DNA from: Mycobacterium stomatepiae
GTDB lineage: Bacteria; Actinomycetota; Actinomycetes; Mycobacteriales; Mycobacteriaceae
NCBI RefSeq assembly: GCF_010731715.1
Contig: NZ_AP022587.1
Span: forward strand, 4,836,001 to 4,900,000
Length of the DNA stretch: 64,000 nt
Reading direction: 5' to 3'
Shown: piece after piece, positions 1-8,506 of the stretch
Numbering within the stretch: the stretch's first letter is position 1
Layout: every line of letters begins with the position of its first letter
Position numbers and translations under genes: made by a program
The notes under the pieces: generated by a model
What the model saw: the letters and a program-made list of their open reading frames with translations, nothing else
Databases searched by the model: none
What the model was told of the DNA's origin: nothing

Positions 1-485
1 TCTAGCCAATTGTTTTGCCCGCAGGCGCCGCTCGGGCCGACCGTCTTGTCCTTGCCCGAAAACACAGGCGACCCTAGATGATATCCACCATTCTCGTTCA
101 CCGGGTAGAAAAAGAAAGCCTGCATTCCGGAGAACGCGGTGCCGTCTGCGCACCGCTCCCAGTTCGGCACTTCGTGTTTCACCTTCCACATCTCCCCATC
201 GAGCATGTAGAGAGGCGCGCTCCATCCCTGGTCGCTCGTCACCGTGCCATGGCATTCCTGGGTCGAGACGCATGTCGAGGTGATAGTCCAGACTTGGTAG
301 ACCGTCGGCTCACCGAAGTACTGATCATTTCTCTGGGCGTAGTCACCGATGGACGTGGCGCGGAATGTTCCGTTGAGTTCCACGTCTTCCTTGGTTATTG
401 CGTGGGCCGTGGGTGCAGTCTCCAAACCACCGAATGCAATGGCGGCCATCAGCATTGCGGTGATGAGGGATTTAGTTGAACGCAT
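1..485 (-). CDS. Secreted hypothetical protein, C-terminus cut by window edge
   Basis: An open frame runs from ATG at 485 off the left edge (about 161 codons seen). A GAGGAGC ribosome-binding site lies just upstream. The N-terminus (MRSTKSLITAMLMAAIAFGG, then a TAHA cleavage-like site) is a classical signal peptide. The mature part holds four cysteines (TSTCVSTQEC, ERCADG, SGACGQ), suggesting disulfides in an exported protein. It resembles small secreted mycobacterial proteins of unknown function. No catalytic motif is visible, so I assign no function. Confidence 0.8.
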   Translation of the reverse strand, partial: MRSTKSLITAMLMAAIAFGGLETAPTAHAITKEDVELNGTFRATSIGDYAQRNDQYFGEPTVYQVWTITSTCVSTQECHGTVTSDQGWSAPLYMLDGEMWKVKHEVPNWERCADGTAFSGMQAFFFYPVNENGGYHLGSPVFSGKDKTVGPSGACGQNNWL

Positions 486-616
486 CAGGTGCTCCTCGAA
501 GCGCATAATCCGGCAGTGCCTCTGGCAACTATTCCGCCATCGGTTGCTGCGTTCTCGACCGATGACGTTACACCGCCTTGCCCGACCAGGTAATGGTTGG
601 ACAAGTTTTGCCACCC

Positions 617-1261
617 TTATCCCGCCGGATCGAATTTCGCGATCCGCCAAGAACCACTGACCTTGGTCAGTCTCACCAGGACCGCGCTCTGGGTCTTCGT
701 GGGATCTTTCTTTTCCATGCTTGCCGTGGTCTGGTCGACGAAAACCAGCACGCCGGCCGAATCGGCATGCAATTCCATAACCGCGGCCCGAATCACCCTG
801 GCGCTCGCCGTGAGATGTCCTTGCTTTGCCGTCGGCGCGACGACGTCGGCGGTGAATTTGTCGTAATACGCGAGGAACTCGCCGGTGAGATAGGGTCTCG
901 CTCTCGCGAAATCGCTATCCAGATGGTCGTAGGAATAGGACAGCACCGCGACGGCACCGTCTGACGCGAACTGGATGGCCCGGTGTGCGGCCGCGTCGTC
1001 GACCTGCTGGTCCGGCCGGTACAGCATCAAGTACACACCGGTAGCGACTCCGACGAAAGCAACGACAACCGTTGCCGCGAGTATCGAACGCCACCTTGCC
1101 AAATACCAACGGGCCCAGCGCCGATTCGCTGCCAACCGGCGCCAGCGTGCCGATTCCTCACCGGCCGGTGGCTGTGACCGATCCTCGTCGGCGGGTGGAA
1201 TCTGCGTGCCGTCAGTTGGTGTTTCGGCGCTGTCGAGCGACGAACCACGCTTGACAGTCAT
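617..1261 (-). CDS. Mce-associated membrane protein (Mam type)
   Basis: 214 residues with the Mce-associated membrane protein layout: a charged cytoplasmic N-terminus of about 55 residues, one membrane helix (about 60-80, ILAATVVVAFVGVATGVYLM), then an extracytoplasmic domain of alpha-beta type. Family members sit beside mce lipid-import operons and are thought to stabilise the Mce complex. Here it is translationally coupled (ATGA overlap) to a second member of the same family, and no mce gene is visible nearby, so the pair is an orphan. Its substrate or partner cannot be named. Confidence 0.75.
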   Translation of the reverse strand: MTVKRGSSLDSAETPTDGTQIPPADEDRSQPPAGEESARWRRLAANRRWARWYLARWRSILAATVVVAFVGVATGVYLMLYRPDQQVDDAAAHRAIQFASDGAVAVLSYSYDHLDSDFARARPYLTGEFLAYYDKFTADVVAPTAKQGHLTASARVIRAAVMELHADSAGVLVFVDQTTASMEKKDPTKTQSAVLVRLTKVSGSWRIAKFDPAG

Positions 1262-2055
1262 GACAGGAATTCAACTTTCGATATCTTGAGCTGACCGCCG
1301 TCTCGTTCCATGTTGACGCTGGCCCGGAACAAGGCCGGGGGCGGTTTGACGTCATCCGGTCCAGTGGCATCGGTTCTTGCCGCCACGAGCACGGCTCCCG
1401 AATCGTCGCTCACCGACTCGACGGCGACGGCTTCCACGTTGACCTTGCTGCCAACCTTGGTGTCCTCGGCCTTCTTGACTATGAGAACTGACAGGGCCGA
1501 AAGCATGTTCTTTTGGTCGCCCGTCGAGGCATCGATCATCCGCTGGACGCTGTCCTTCGCATGGTCGGGGTCAATCGTCATCAGCGCTGTGATCCCTTGC
1601 CGGGCGGCCGCGGTGAACTCCGCGGTGAGCTGCCGTTTGTGCAGCGCGATCCGGTGCTGCCACAGCATGTAACCGGTCGCGCCGAGGGAAGCGAAGGTGA
1701 GCACGATGCCGATGCCAACAGCTACTGTTTTCCGCCCTGGGTGGTGCAGCCACCGCGGACGTTTGGGACGCCAGGACAACCAGCGTCGTTTCCGGCTCGG
1801 CTTCGTGCCATTCGCCGCGTCGTCAACGTCGCCAGCTTCCCGGCGCAGCCGCGCGACGCGTGCCCGGGCCGCCTCAGCGCGCGCTTCAGCCTCGGCAACT
1901 TCGTCCTCTGCGTATGCAGCCAACGCGGGAGCCACATCGCCGGAATCGATCCCTGAGCGCGACCGCGGTTCGGTGGCATAGGCTATATCCGTCGAGTCAC
2001 CACAATCGTCGGCGTCGGGCCCGTCCGGATCGTGCACGGAGAAGCAGCTTATCAC
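1258..2055 (-). CDS. Mce-associated membrane protein, long N-terminus
   Basis: 265 residues from a GTG start at 2055 that has no clear ribosome-binding site, so the start is uncertain. An acidic and arginine-rich cytoplasmic region with a probable coiled segment (AEAEARAEAARARVARLRRE) precedes one membrane helix near residue 110 (TVAVGIGIVLTFASLGATGY) and a soluble C-terminal domain typical of Mce-associated proteins. It is first in a two-gene unit with the Mam gene at 617-1261. The two are probably ancient paralogues acting together at the inner membrane. Confidence 0.7.
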   Translation of the reverse strand: MISCFSVHDPDGPDADDCGDSTDIAYATEPRSRSGIDSGDVAPALAAYAEDEVAEAEARAEAARARVARLRREAGDVDDAANGTKPSRKRRWLSWRPKRPRWLHHPGRKTVAVGIGIVLTFASLGATGYMLWQHRIALHKRQLTAEFTAAARQGITALMTIDPDHAKDSVQRMIDASTGDQKNMLSALSVLIVKKAEDTKVGSKVNVEAVAVESVSDDSGAVLVAARTDATGPDDVKPPPALFRASVNMERDGGQLKISKVEFLS

Positions 2056-2267
2056 TTGGGCCTGGCTTCAATGCCGTTGTCGGGCAGCTGCCGCGCGGCT
2101 CTTACATGTGGAAATGTCCGCCTTGTGAAAAGGCGAACTAGCGGTCGGATGGTTTCGCGCGAATAACGACTAGCGCTCAGGCAATCGGCAGTGGCTCGGT
2201 TTGAAACCGAGTAGCGTGAGGCGAGCATATTCGGCATGACCCCAAGACGTTTCGGGAGAAGATCGTG

Positions 2268-2612
2268 ATGCAGATCCTTAATTTAAGCAACCGAGTTACT
2301 GCGTCGATCGGCATGGGCGTCGCCGTCTTGCTCATCGCCCCGGTCGTGCTGATGGGGGCATCGTTTGCTCACGCTGACACTGGCATCGATGGCTACATTC
2401 GTTGCGTAGGCGGCGACACGAAGCCGCCGCCGCCGGGGGTAGATGCAGAATATTGGTTTCCAAGCGTTCATGTGATCACAAACGATTTCGATGGTGGAGT
2501 TCCCTCTGCCCAAATAATTCAGAGATTAGTGGACATGGGAGTCAAGCCCAGCGATGCTGCCACCCGAGTGCAGTGTTTTCTGGCCAACCAGCCGCGGGGG
2601 ATGGGGCGGTGA
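2268..2612 (+). CDS. Small secreted hypothetical protein
   Basis: About 114 residues. The start is ATG 2268 (GGGAGAA at 2254-2260) or the in-frame GTG at 2265. A signal peptide (hydrophobic VAVLLIAPVVLMGASFAHAD) is followed by a mature domain of about 75 residues with two cysteines (YIRCVGG and VQCFLA), probably disulfide linked. The tail 'SAQIIQRLVDMGVKPSDAA' looks helical. It resembles the many small exported mycobacterial proteins of unknown function, and I do not recognise a named family. Confidence 0.65.
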   Translation: MQILNLSNRVTASIGMGVAVLLIAPVVLMGASFAHADTGIDGYIRCVGGDTKPPPPGVDAEYWFPSVHVITNDFDGGVPSAQIIQRLVDMGVKPSDAATRVQCFLANQPRGMGR

Positions 2613-2720
2613 CGCCGGCAAGGCATGAAGCCGGCTAAGCGTGGCGGGGAGGTCAAACTGACCCACAATCATCTTCTCCAAGCAGGAGAATTTTCTTTTC
2701 GGGTGTGACAAAGTAATCGG

Positions 2721-3122
2721 GTGCGATTAATCGTGGCCCTGTTTGCCGCGTTGCTCGGCGCCGGTGTGCTGGCGGCGCCGCCATCCTTCGCCGGGCCGAC
2801 CGTCTGCGACTACCCCGACTGCACGCCGGGCATCATGGCGCATCAGGTCCTCGGGGCGCCGTGTGACAACACGACGTACTACGCCTTCGGTGTCGCGGAT
2901 GGTTACGTCTCCTTCGCCTCGCAGCCCGGCCGGCTGATGTTCTGCGGTTCGCCGCGGAGATATCAGCCGCGCTGGTTCCGCTCACCTCCGATGGCGGGAG
3001 TCAAGGAGGAAGGCGCCAACTGCCAGAATTACCAGAACTACGTCGCGCAGGCGCCCGACGGCCTCTTCCTCATCTGTTTTGCCCACGACGGCATCCTGAG
3101 TTGGGTTCGCGCCGACACGTAG
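2721..3122 (+). CDS. Secreted cysteine-containing hypothetical protein
   Basis: 133 residues from GTG 2721. An in-frame stop at 2706-2708 leaves no other start. A signal peptide (MRLIVALFAALLGAGVLAAP) precedes a mature protein with six cysteines, starting VCDYPDCTPG, which suggests a small disulfide-stabilised exported protein. It ends 2 bp from the stop of the convergent tetR gene. No enzymatic motif is seen and its function is unknown. Confidence 0.65.
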   Translation: MRLIVALFAALLGAGVLAAPPSFAGPTVCDYPDCTPGIMAHQVLGAPCDNTTYYAFGVADGYVSFASQPGRLMFCGSPRRYQPRWFRSPPMAGVKEEGANCQNYQNYVAQAPDGLFLICFAHDGILSWVRADT

Positions 3123-3124
3123 CC

Positions 3125-3727
3125 TCACTCCGCGGCTTCTGGATGCAGACCGAGCAAACGCCGGATCATGGCGGTAAGACGCTCGAGCAGGGTGTCGTCG
3201 TCGATGTCGGCCAGCAGCGGGTGCATGACGGCGGTGCTGATCGCGCCGGAGAACATGGCCGCCTCGATCCGGCCGTCGAGGCCGGCATCGCTCAGCAGCC
3301 CGTCATACAACCGGTCCATAAAGCGTTGAAATGGCTTGTGTTCGGCGAGTAACCGAACCACCACGGGATCGAACTGCAGCGTGCGGACTAACCGACGGTC
3401 GCGGACCGCCATCTCAACGACGCCCTGCAGCAGCGCATCCCGGGCCTGCGGTCCGTTGCCGTGCGCCTCGGCTGCCTCCAGCGCCGGCAGCAGCCGTCCG
3501 AGCTCGCGCTCGGTAACCGCGATCACGATCTGATCCTTGGTCCGAAATTGGTGGTACACAGCCGCTTTCGTGATCCCGACGGCGTCGGCGATCATCTGCA
3601 GCGACGTACCACTGACACCATGCTGCGCGAACAGGTCGAGCGCGGCATCGAGTACCCGCGTTCGGGCAGGGCTGTAGTGAACAACTCTCAGCGTTTCATC
3701 GCTGACCGGCCGCTGCGCTGTTCCCAC
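3125..3727 (-). CDS. TetR family transcriptional regulator
   Basis: 200 residues from GTG 3727. The N-terminal TetR DNA-binding domain is clear at about residues 20-65, with the recognition helix GITKAAVYHQFRTKDQI. The C-terminal ligand domain is of the generic TetR_C kind. It is divergent from the membrane cassette at 3.8-6.3 kb and a perfect inverted repeat lies between them, so it most likely represses that cassette and itself. The ligand is unknown. Confidence 0.85.
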   Translation of the reverse strand: MGTAQRPVSDETLRVVHYSPARTRVLDAALDLFAQHGVSGTSLQMIADAVGITKAAVYHQFRTKDQIVIAVTERELGRLLPALEAAEAHGNGPQARDALLQGVVEMAVRDRRLVRTLQFDPVVVRLLAEHKPFQRFMDRLYDGLLSDAGLDGRIEAAMFSGAISTAVMHPLLADIDDDTLLERLTAMIRRLLGLHPEAAE

Positions 3728-3763
3728 GGAACGAGCCTAGACGACCGGCTATTGACCCGTGGC

Positions 3764-3777
3764 TAGCCGAACGGCTA
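3764..3777. promoter_or_regulatory. Candidate TetR operator (inverted repeat)
   Basis: Perfect 6-bp arms TAGCCG and CGGCTA separated by AA, 37 bp upstream of the tetR start and before the divergent membrane cassette. Position and symmetry suit a TetR dimer. Binding is inferred. Confidence 0.4.
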
Positions 3778-3928
3778 ACTTCGGTGGGGGCCGAAAGTAG
3801 CGCCGCGATTTTCGTGCTGAAGGGAGTCACCGATCACCGATATCGGCGGGGGAGATGCACCAGGTCGGCGGGCGACCCTGCGGACGACCGACGGTGAGGT
3901 CATCCTGCTGTGGACACTGCCCGTCACG

Positions 3929-4609
3929 GTGATCCTCTGGATCGCCGGCTTCCTGCTGTTCCCGGGCTTCAATCCGCCGATGTCACCCTCGATGCCGGCG
4001 GAACAAGTCGCCGCCTTCTACCGCGATCCGGCCCACGTCCCGCAGATCCGGTACAGCATGATCGTGTTCAACTGGTTCGGCGTGTGCCTCGTGCCGATCC
4101 TGGCCTTGATCGTGCTGCAGATCCGTCGCATGGCGCATCGGACGCCGATCTTCTCCTACGCGATGATGGGCTGCGTCGCCGGCGGTCCCACGTTGTTTCT
4201 CGTCGCCAACGTCTGCTGGCTGCTGGCTGCTTTTCGTCCCGAGCGGAGCCCGGAACTGACTCAGCTGCTCAACGATTTCGGCTGGATGACCTTTACCATC
4301 CTGGTTCCGTTTCTGATCGGGCAGAGGGTGATCCTTGCCGCTGCAATCTATTTCGATGATCAGCCGCGCCCCGTGTTCCCCCGCTGGGTCGCCCACTTCA
4401 ACCTTCTCGTCGCTGCCGCGCTGGTGCCCGCGGCCTTCGTCGGAGTGTCATTGACCGGACCGCTGGCATGGGACGGCTTCCTGTCGTTCTGGGTGAAGAA
4501 CATTGCGATCGCCGTCTGGATCGTCGTGATGGGTGTTGCGTTGGGACAAGCAATTTATCGGGAGCGTGCCGAAAACCGGGGGCGGCCAGACGAATTGGTC
4601 GACGCATGA
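3929..4609 (+). CDS. Multi-pass membrane protein of oxidase-like cassette; N-terminus uncertain
   Basis: 226 residues from GTG 3929, but this start cuts into the first membrane helix. The frame is open back to 3821 with no ATG, GTG or TTG. A good ribosome-binding site (AAGGGAG, 3820-3826) stands 6 nt before an in-frame ATC at 3833, which would add 32 residues and complete helix 1. About six membrane helices are predicted. It shares the pattern RPER-PE, then FPRWVAHFNL, then PLAWDGF with the next gene, so the two are paralogues. It is coupled to that gene by an ATGA overlap. Function is unknown; context suggests part of a redox membrane complex. Confidence 0.75.
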   Translation: MILWIAGFLLFPGFNPPMSPSMPAEQVAAFYRDPAHVPQIRYSMIVFNWFGVCLVPILALIVLQIRRMAHRTPIFSYAMMGCVAGGPTLFLVANVCWLLAAFRPERSPELTQLLNDFGWMTFTILVPFLIGQRVILAAAIYFDDQPRPVFPRWVAHFNLLVAAALVPAAFVGVSLTGPLAWDGFLSFWVKNIAIAVWIVVMGVALGQAIYRERAENRGRPDELVDA

Positions 4610-5421
4610 GTGCGGCGATCACCCCGCCGACCTCGTCGGCCACGCCCCCGTCCGGCCCACTGCCGCAACGGATCGCCTGGCACCTGCTGCGCGGCCCCAA
4701 GCGTGAACTCTGGCTGGCGTGGTGGGTACTCGTCGTGTTCTACAACTTGTTCTTCCCGGTGTTCTTCATCATCGCGCAAGTTCAACCCCCGCCGGAGCCC
4801 ACCTGGGACCTCGCCACGCAGGTGCACTGGTTCTCCGAGCGCCACCTCGGCATCCCTCTCGGGTTCGGCATCATCTTCGCGATCAGCGGCGCGATCGCGA
4901 CCAACAATGCGCTGATCGCGTATTCGATGCGGCGCATGTCGGTCAGCCGTGCATTCGGTTACTCGTATCTGATCATCTACTCGCTCAGTGCGGTTCCCGG
5001 CATGATCCTGCTCAACATCGCGCTGATCGTCGGGACGTTACGGCCCGAACGCAATCCGGAAGCGATCGGCTGGCTCTACGACTTCGCGTTCTTGTCTTTC
5101 GACGGAACGATGGGAGTCTTCCTGATCGGCTCGCTGATCTGGATGGTCGCGATTCTGCTCGACAAGAATCGGGTGTTCCCCAAGTGGTTCGGTTATCTCA
5201 ACCTCTGCAACGCGCTGACCGAGGTCGTCGTCGCCCCCTGCTGGATCTTCCGGCGTGGTGTGCTGGCCTGGGACGGTGAGATTGCCTGGTGGCTGGACAT
5301 GGTCGTTTTCGGCGTCTACCAAGTCACCTTCGTCGTCATGCTGTATCGGATGATCCGGCGCGAAGACTTCGGCACCGGGCGGTTGCCGGACTTTCCGCGG
5401 AAACAGGCTGTGGCGCAATGA
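4606..5421 (+). CDS. Multi-pass membrane protein, paralogue of preceding gene
   Basis: 271 residues from ATG 4606, overlapping the upstream stop (ATGA) and itself overlapping the next gene by ATGA. A proline-rich cytoplasmic start is followed by about six membrane helices. Shared signature with the upstream protein: TLRPERNPEAIGWLYDF, VFPKWFGYLNL, GVLAWDGEIAWW. No known catalytic family is recognisable. The tight coupling to subunit III- and IV-like oxidase proteins points to a single membrane assembly. Confidence 0.8.
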   Translation: MSAAITPPTSSATPPSGPLPQRIAWHLLRGPKRELWLAWWVLVVFYNLFFPVFFIIAQVQPPPEPTWDLATQVHWFSERHLGIPLGFGIIFAISGAIATNNALIAYSMRRMSVSRAFGYSYLIIYSLSAVPGMILLNIALIVGTLRPERNPEAIGWLYDFAFLSFDGTMGVFLIGSLIWMVAILLDKNRVFPKWFGYLNLCNALTEVVVAPCWIFRRGVLAWDGEIAWWLDMVVFGVYQVTFVVMLYRMIRREDFGTGRLPDFPRKQAVAQ

Positions 5422-6017
5422 CCGATCTGCAGGCCGTCCCGACCGACAAGCACGAACGCGCCCGGTTCATTCCGGGTCAGCCCGACATGTGGGCCTTCGT
5501 GTTGTTCGAAACATTAGTGTTCACCGGGTATTTCGGCTTCTATCTGTTCTTCCGTGCCCGCAACGACGACCTTTTCGTACACGCGCAGGCGCACCTGGAC
5601 CTTTGCGTCGGAGTTTTCAACACGCTCGTCTTGTTGCTGAGCTCGTGGTCGGTAGCACGGTGTGTTCAGTCGTCGCGAGCCGGCGAATACCGGGCGGCGC
5701 TGCGCGATGTGTTCCTCACTGCGGCATTCGCCGCGGTGTTCCTCTTCTTCAAGGTTGTCGAGTGGGTCCGGCTGGTCAACACCGGAAACGGGTTGGACAG
5801 CAACGACTTTTTCACCTACTACTTCTTTCTCACCGGGATCCACTTCGTTCATCTCCTGATCGGCTTCGTCGTTCTCGGCGTGATCGTGTACCAACTCCAA
5901 AGTGCGGCAACAAGACCACGGGAATCTCAAGAGATCGTCGAAACGTGTGCCACCTACTGGCACACCGTCGACTTCCTGTGGGTGCTCATCTTCGCACTGC
6001 TCTACGTGGTGAGGTGA
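5418..6017 (+). CDS. Cytochrome c oxidase subunit III-like protein (NorE type)
   Basis: 199 residues from ATG 5418. Five membrane helices fit the heme-copper oxidase subunit III fold, with family signatures: DMWAFVLFETLVFTGYF near the N-terminus, FFLTGIHFVHLLIGF in the middle and YWHTVDFLWVLIFALLYV at the end. Subunit III does no redox chemistry itself and stabilises subunit I. The short, NorE-like form is known beside nitric oxide reductases, but no subunit I, subunit II or NorB is present here. Confidence 0.85.
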   Translation: MTDLQAVPTDKHERARFIPGQPDMWAFVLFETLVFTGYFGFYLFFRARNDDLFVHAQAHLDLCVGVFNTLVLLLSSWSVARCVQSSRAGEYRAALRDVFLTAAFAAVFLFFKVVEWVRLVNTGNGLDSNDFFTYYFFLTGIHFVHLLIGFVVLGVIVYQLQSAATRPRESQEIVETCATYWHTVDFLWVLIFALLYVVR

Positions 6018-6020
6018 GGC

Positions 6021-6302
6021 GTGAGATTCAACAAACGGCTACTGGTGGTGTGGGTGATCCTGGCGTTGCTCACGCTCGGCTACCTGTGGATAGACCACTC
6101 GGTGGACGGGTCGCTGAAGTCCAGCGCGGTGGTGACGTCGAGCGTCATCGTGATCGCGCTCGTCAAGGTGCGCATCATTTTTCGCGAGTTCATGGAGGTG
6201 CGCAACGCGCCGGTCCTGCTGTGCCGACTGACCGACGCCTGGGTGGTGCTGATGGCCGTCGCGATGCTCAGCTGCTACTTCGTCGGGCTGCGGCTCGGGT
6301 AG
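6021..6302 (+). CDS. Cytochrome c oxidase subunit IV-like small membrane protein (NorF type)
   Basis: 93 residues from GTG 6021, 3 bp after the subunit III-like gene. Three membrane helices and the motif VKVRIIFREFMEVRNAP fit the prokaryotic COX4/NorF family, which pairs with subunit III-type proteins. Last gene of the four-gene cassette, and convergent with the P450 gene. Confidence 0.8.
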   Translation: MRFNKRLLVVWVILALLTLGYLWIDHSVDGSLKSSAVVTSSVIVIALVKVRIIFREFMEVRNAPVLLCRLTDAWVVLMAVAMLSCYFVGLRLG

Positions 6303-6320
6303 TCCGCGCGACGCGGTGGT

Positions 6321-7616
6321 TCAGGCGACGGGCACTACCGCGTCTGCGGTGGTGAACGACAGGTGCAGTTCGCTCAGGCCCCGCAAGATGTAGGTCGGCT
6401 CATAGGTGTAGCGACGCTCGGCGGCCGGCCCGTGGTGGGCTTCGTTGATCTCGATGTGCGGCATCCGGTCCAGGATCCGCTCGATCGAGACCCTGCCTTC
6501 CACGCGCGCGTGCGGCCCGCCCGGACACGAGTGGACGCCGCGGGCAAATGCCATGTGCTCGCGGACGTTCTTGCGCCGGACATCGAACTCGTGCGGGTTC
6601 TCGAACCGACGGGGGTCGCGGTTGGCCGCGCCCGGCAGGATCATCACCACGGTGCCGGCGGGGATGTCGACGCCACCGATGGTGGTGTCCCGGACGACAA
6701 GTCGCGAGTCGCTCTTGACCGGGCTCTCCATCCGCAGTGATTCCTCGATGAATCCGGGAATGAGGCTCCGGTCGTCGCGAATCTGTTGCTGGATTTCCGG
6801 CCGGTCGCCCAGGGCTTGCAAAGCGGCGCTAAGTAGTTTGGCCGTGGTCTCCTGGCCGGCGGCGAAAAGGAAGGTGGCCGAGCGGACGACCTCGATGACC
6901 TCGGGGGTGGATCCGTCTGGATACTTCGCCGTCGCCAGCGACGTCAACACGTCTTCGCCGGGATTGCTGCGGCGGTCCTCGATGTAGGAACAGAATTTGT
7001 CGTCGAGCCACTCGAGCGGATTGATGCCGACCGACTCGTGATCAAGCGCCCCCACCCGGGCGCCGGGCCGGTCGGCTCCCAGCACGGTGCGGAACTCCTT
7101 GTGATCTTCCTCGGGGACGCCGAGTAGGTCGGCGATCACCAATGTGGCGAACGGCTTGGAGTACTCGGCGATGAACTCGCACTCGCCGTTGTGCAGGAAC
7201 TCGTCGAGCTGGCGGTCTGCTAGGCGCCACATGAACTCCTCGTTCTGCTTCAACCGGCTCGGCGTCAACAGCTTGGCCAGCACCGAGCGGGCCTTGGTGT
7301 GGTCCGGGGGGTCCATCGTGACCATGTGCTCGTTCATTGGAAAGTAGCTGCGGTGCTCGTCGATCAGGGCGCTGATGTCACCGCCCTGGGGCGTGAAAGG
7401 CAGCGGAGGGAACGGCCCGCCGAGCGCGACGATGTTCGAGAATGTTTCCGGGTCTTTGTAGACCTCGGTGGCTTCGGCGTAGCCGGTGATCGCGACGACC
7501 CCATAGTGCGGCAGGCGCAACACCGGGTGCTGGCTGCGCAGGTAGTCGAAGTACGGGTGCGGATCGGGGACCAGCGACTGGTCGGTGAAAAAGTCGATCG
7601 ACTCGTAGCTACTCAT
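6321..7616 (-). CDS. Cytochrome P450
   Basis: 431 residues from ATG 7616, chosen for an AGGGAGA site about 9 nt upstream (the frame extends to 7703 without one). P450 landmarks are intact: I-helix AGQETT, K-helix EESLR (ExxR), and the heme-binding loop FARGVHSCPGG with the thiolate Cys near 364. It is a soluble bacterial monooxygenase needing a ferredoxin. No ferredoxin adjoins it; the Bfd-type protein at 13.5 kb is not a P450-type partner. It is divergent from a tetR gene with a double palindrome between. Substrate unknown. Confidence 0.93.
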   Translation of the reverse strand: MSSYESIDFFTDQSLVPDPHPYFDYLRSQHPVLRLPHYGVVAITGYAEATEVYKDPETFSNIVALGGPFPPLPFTPQGGDISALIDEHRSYFPMNEHMVTMDPPDHTKARSVLAKLLTPSRLKQNEEFMWRLADRQLDEFLHNGECEFIAEYSKPFATLVIADLLGVPEEDHKEFRTVLGADRPGARVGALDHESVGINPLEWLDDKFCSYIEDRRSNPGEDVLTSLATAKYPDGSTPEVIEVVRSATFLFAAGQETTAKLLSAALQALGDRPEIQQQIRDDRSLIPGFIEESLRMESPVKSDSRLVVRDTTIGGVDIPAGTVVMILPGAANRDPRRFENPHEFDVRRKNVREHMAFARGVHSCPGGPHARVEGRVSIERILDRMPHIEINEAHHGPAAERRYTYEPTYILRGLSELHLSFTTADAVVPVA

Positions 7617-7680
7617 CGGATTGTGTCTCCCTGGGCTGGGTCTACCGGTGGGGTCTCGGCGGCATGCGGATGCGCTGCCC

Positions 7681-7713
7681 GATTTCGGAAATCTGCTGAG
7701 CACCTGCTTAGCA
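7681..7713. promoter_or_regulatory. Palindrome cluster between P450 and tetR
   Basis: Two short palindromes stand 2 bp apart: TGCT-G-AGCA (7694-7702) and TGCT-T-AGCA (7705-7713). Just before them is GATTTC-G-GAAATC (7681-7693). They lie in the divergent promoter region and fit a TetR operator with two dimer sites. Inferred from symmetry and position only. Confidence 0.45.
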
Positions 7714-7804
7714 CGGCAGTAATGTCGTGGTCAAGGACACAACGCCGCGCCGCGCTACGATTCGGGTGGTCGGCAGGTGAGCGTGGACAGGACGGAGCAA
7801 CGGC

Positions 7805-8506
7805 ATGACATCGGCCCGCAGGATCGGGGCGCCGGACGCCAAGAACCGCGGCCTGCTACTCGACGCGGCCGAACACTTGATGATCGAAGAGGGCTACGCC
7901 GCCGTGACGTCGCGCCGCCTAGCGAACAAGGCCGGACTGAAACCTCAGCTGGTGCATTACTACTTCCGCACGATGGAGGAACTGTTCCTCGAAGTCTTCC
8001 GTCGTCGCGGTGAGGAAGCGCTCGAGGCGCACGCCCGGTTGATGCAGTCGCCGCAGCCGCTGTGGGCGGTGTGGCGATTCGGCACCGATCCTGCGTTCAC
8101 CCGTATCTCCATGGAATTCATGGCGCTGGCCAATCACCGCAAGGAGATGCGGGCCGAAATCGCTTACTACGCCGAACGTTTCCGCGAAGAACAGCGTCAA
8201 GCGCTGACGGCCGCGCTGGAGCGCTACGGCGTGGCCCGTGCAGAGATGCCGCCCGTGGTGGTGTCCGTGCTCATGTCCAGCCTGTCGAGATTCCTGGTGC
8301 TCGAGCAGGCGGTCGGCATTTCCGCTGGGCACGCCGAAACCGTTGAACTAGTCGAAAGTCACCTGCGTCGGCTCGAAGGCGAGCCACAGCCCTTTGCGGG
8401 GGTGCCGGAGACCTGGGTGGTTCACCAGCTGCGCAGCGAACAGAGCACGCCTTTGGGGCCGCCGTTGGATACGACGACGACTCCGTCCACCGCTAACACG
8501 CAGTGA
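7805..8506 (+). CDS. TetR family transcriptional regulator
   Basis: 233 residues from ATG 7805 (CGGAGC site upstream). The TetR HTH is at about residues 15-60 (AAVTSRRLANKAGLKPQLVHYYF). Its C-terminal tail is low in complexity and Thr-rich (PLDTTTTPSTANTQ) and overlaps the convergent gene at 8422-8868 by 85 bp. Divergent from the P450, which it probably controls. Confidence 0.85.
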   Translation: MTSARRIGAPDAKNRGLLLDAAEHLMIEEGYAAVTSRRLANKAGLKPQLVHYYFRTMEELFLEVFRRRGEEALEAHARLMQSPQPLWAVWRFGTDPAFTRISMEFMALANHRKEMRAEIAYYAERFREEQRQALTAALERYGVARAEMPPVVVSVLMSSLSRFLVLEQAVGISAGHAETVELVESHLRRLEGEPQPFAGVPETWVVHQLRSEQSTPLGPPLDTTTTPSTANTQ

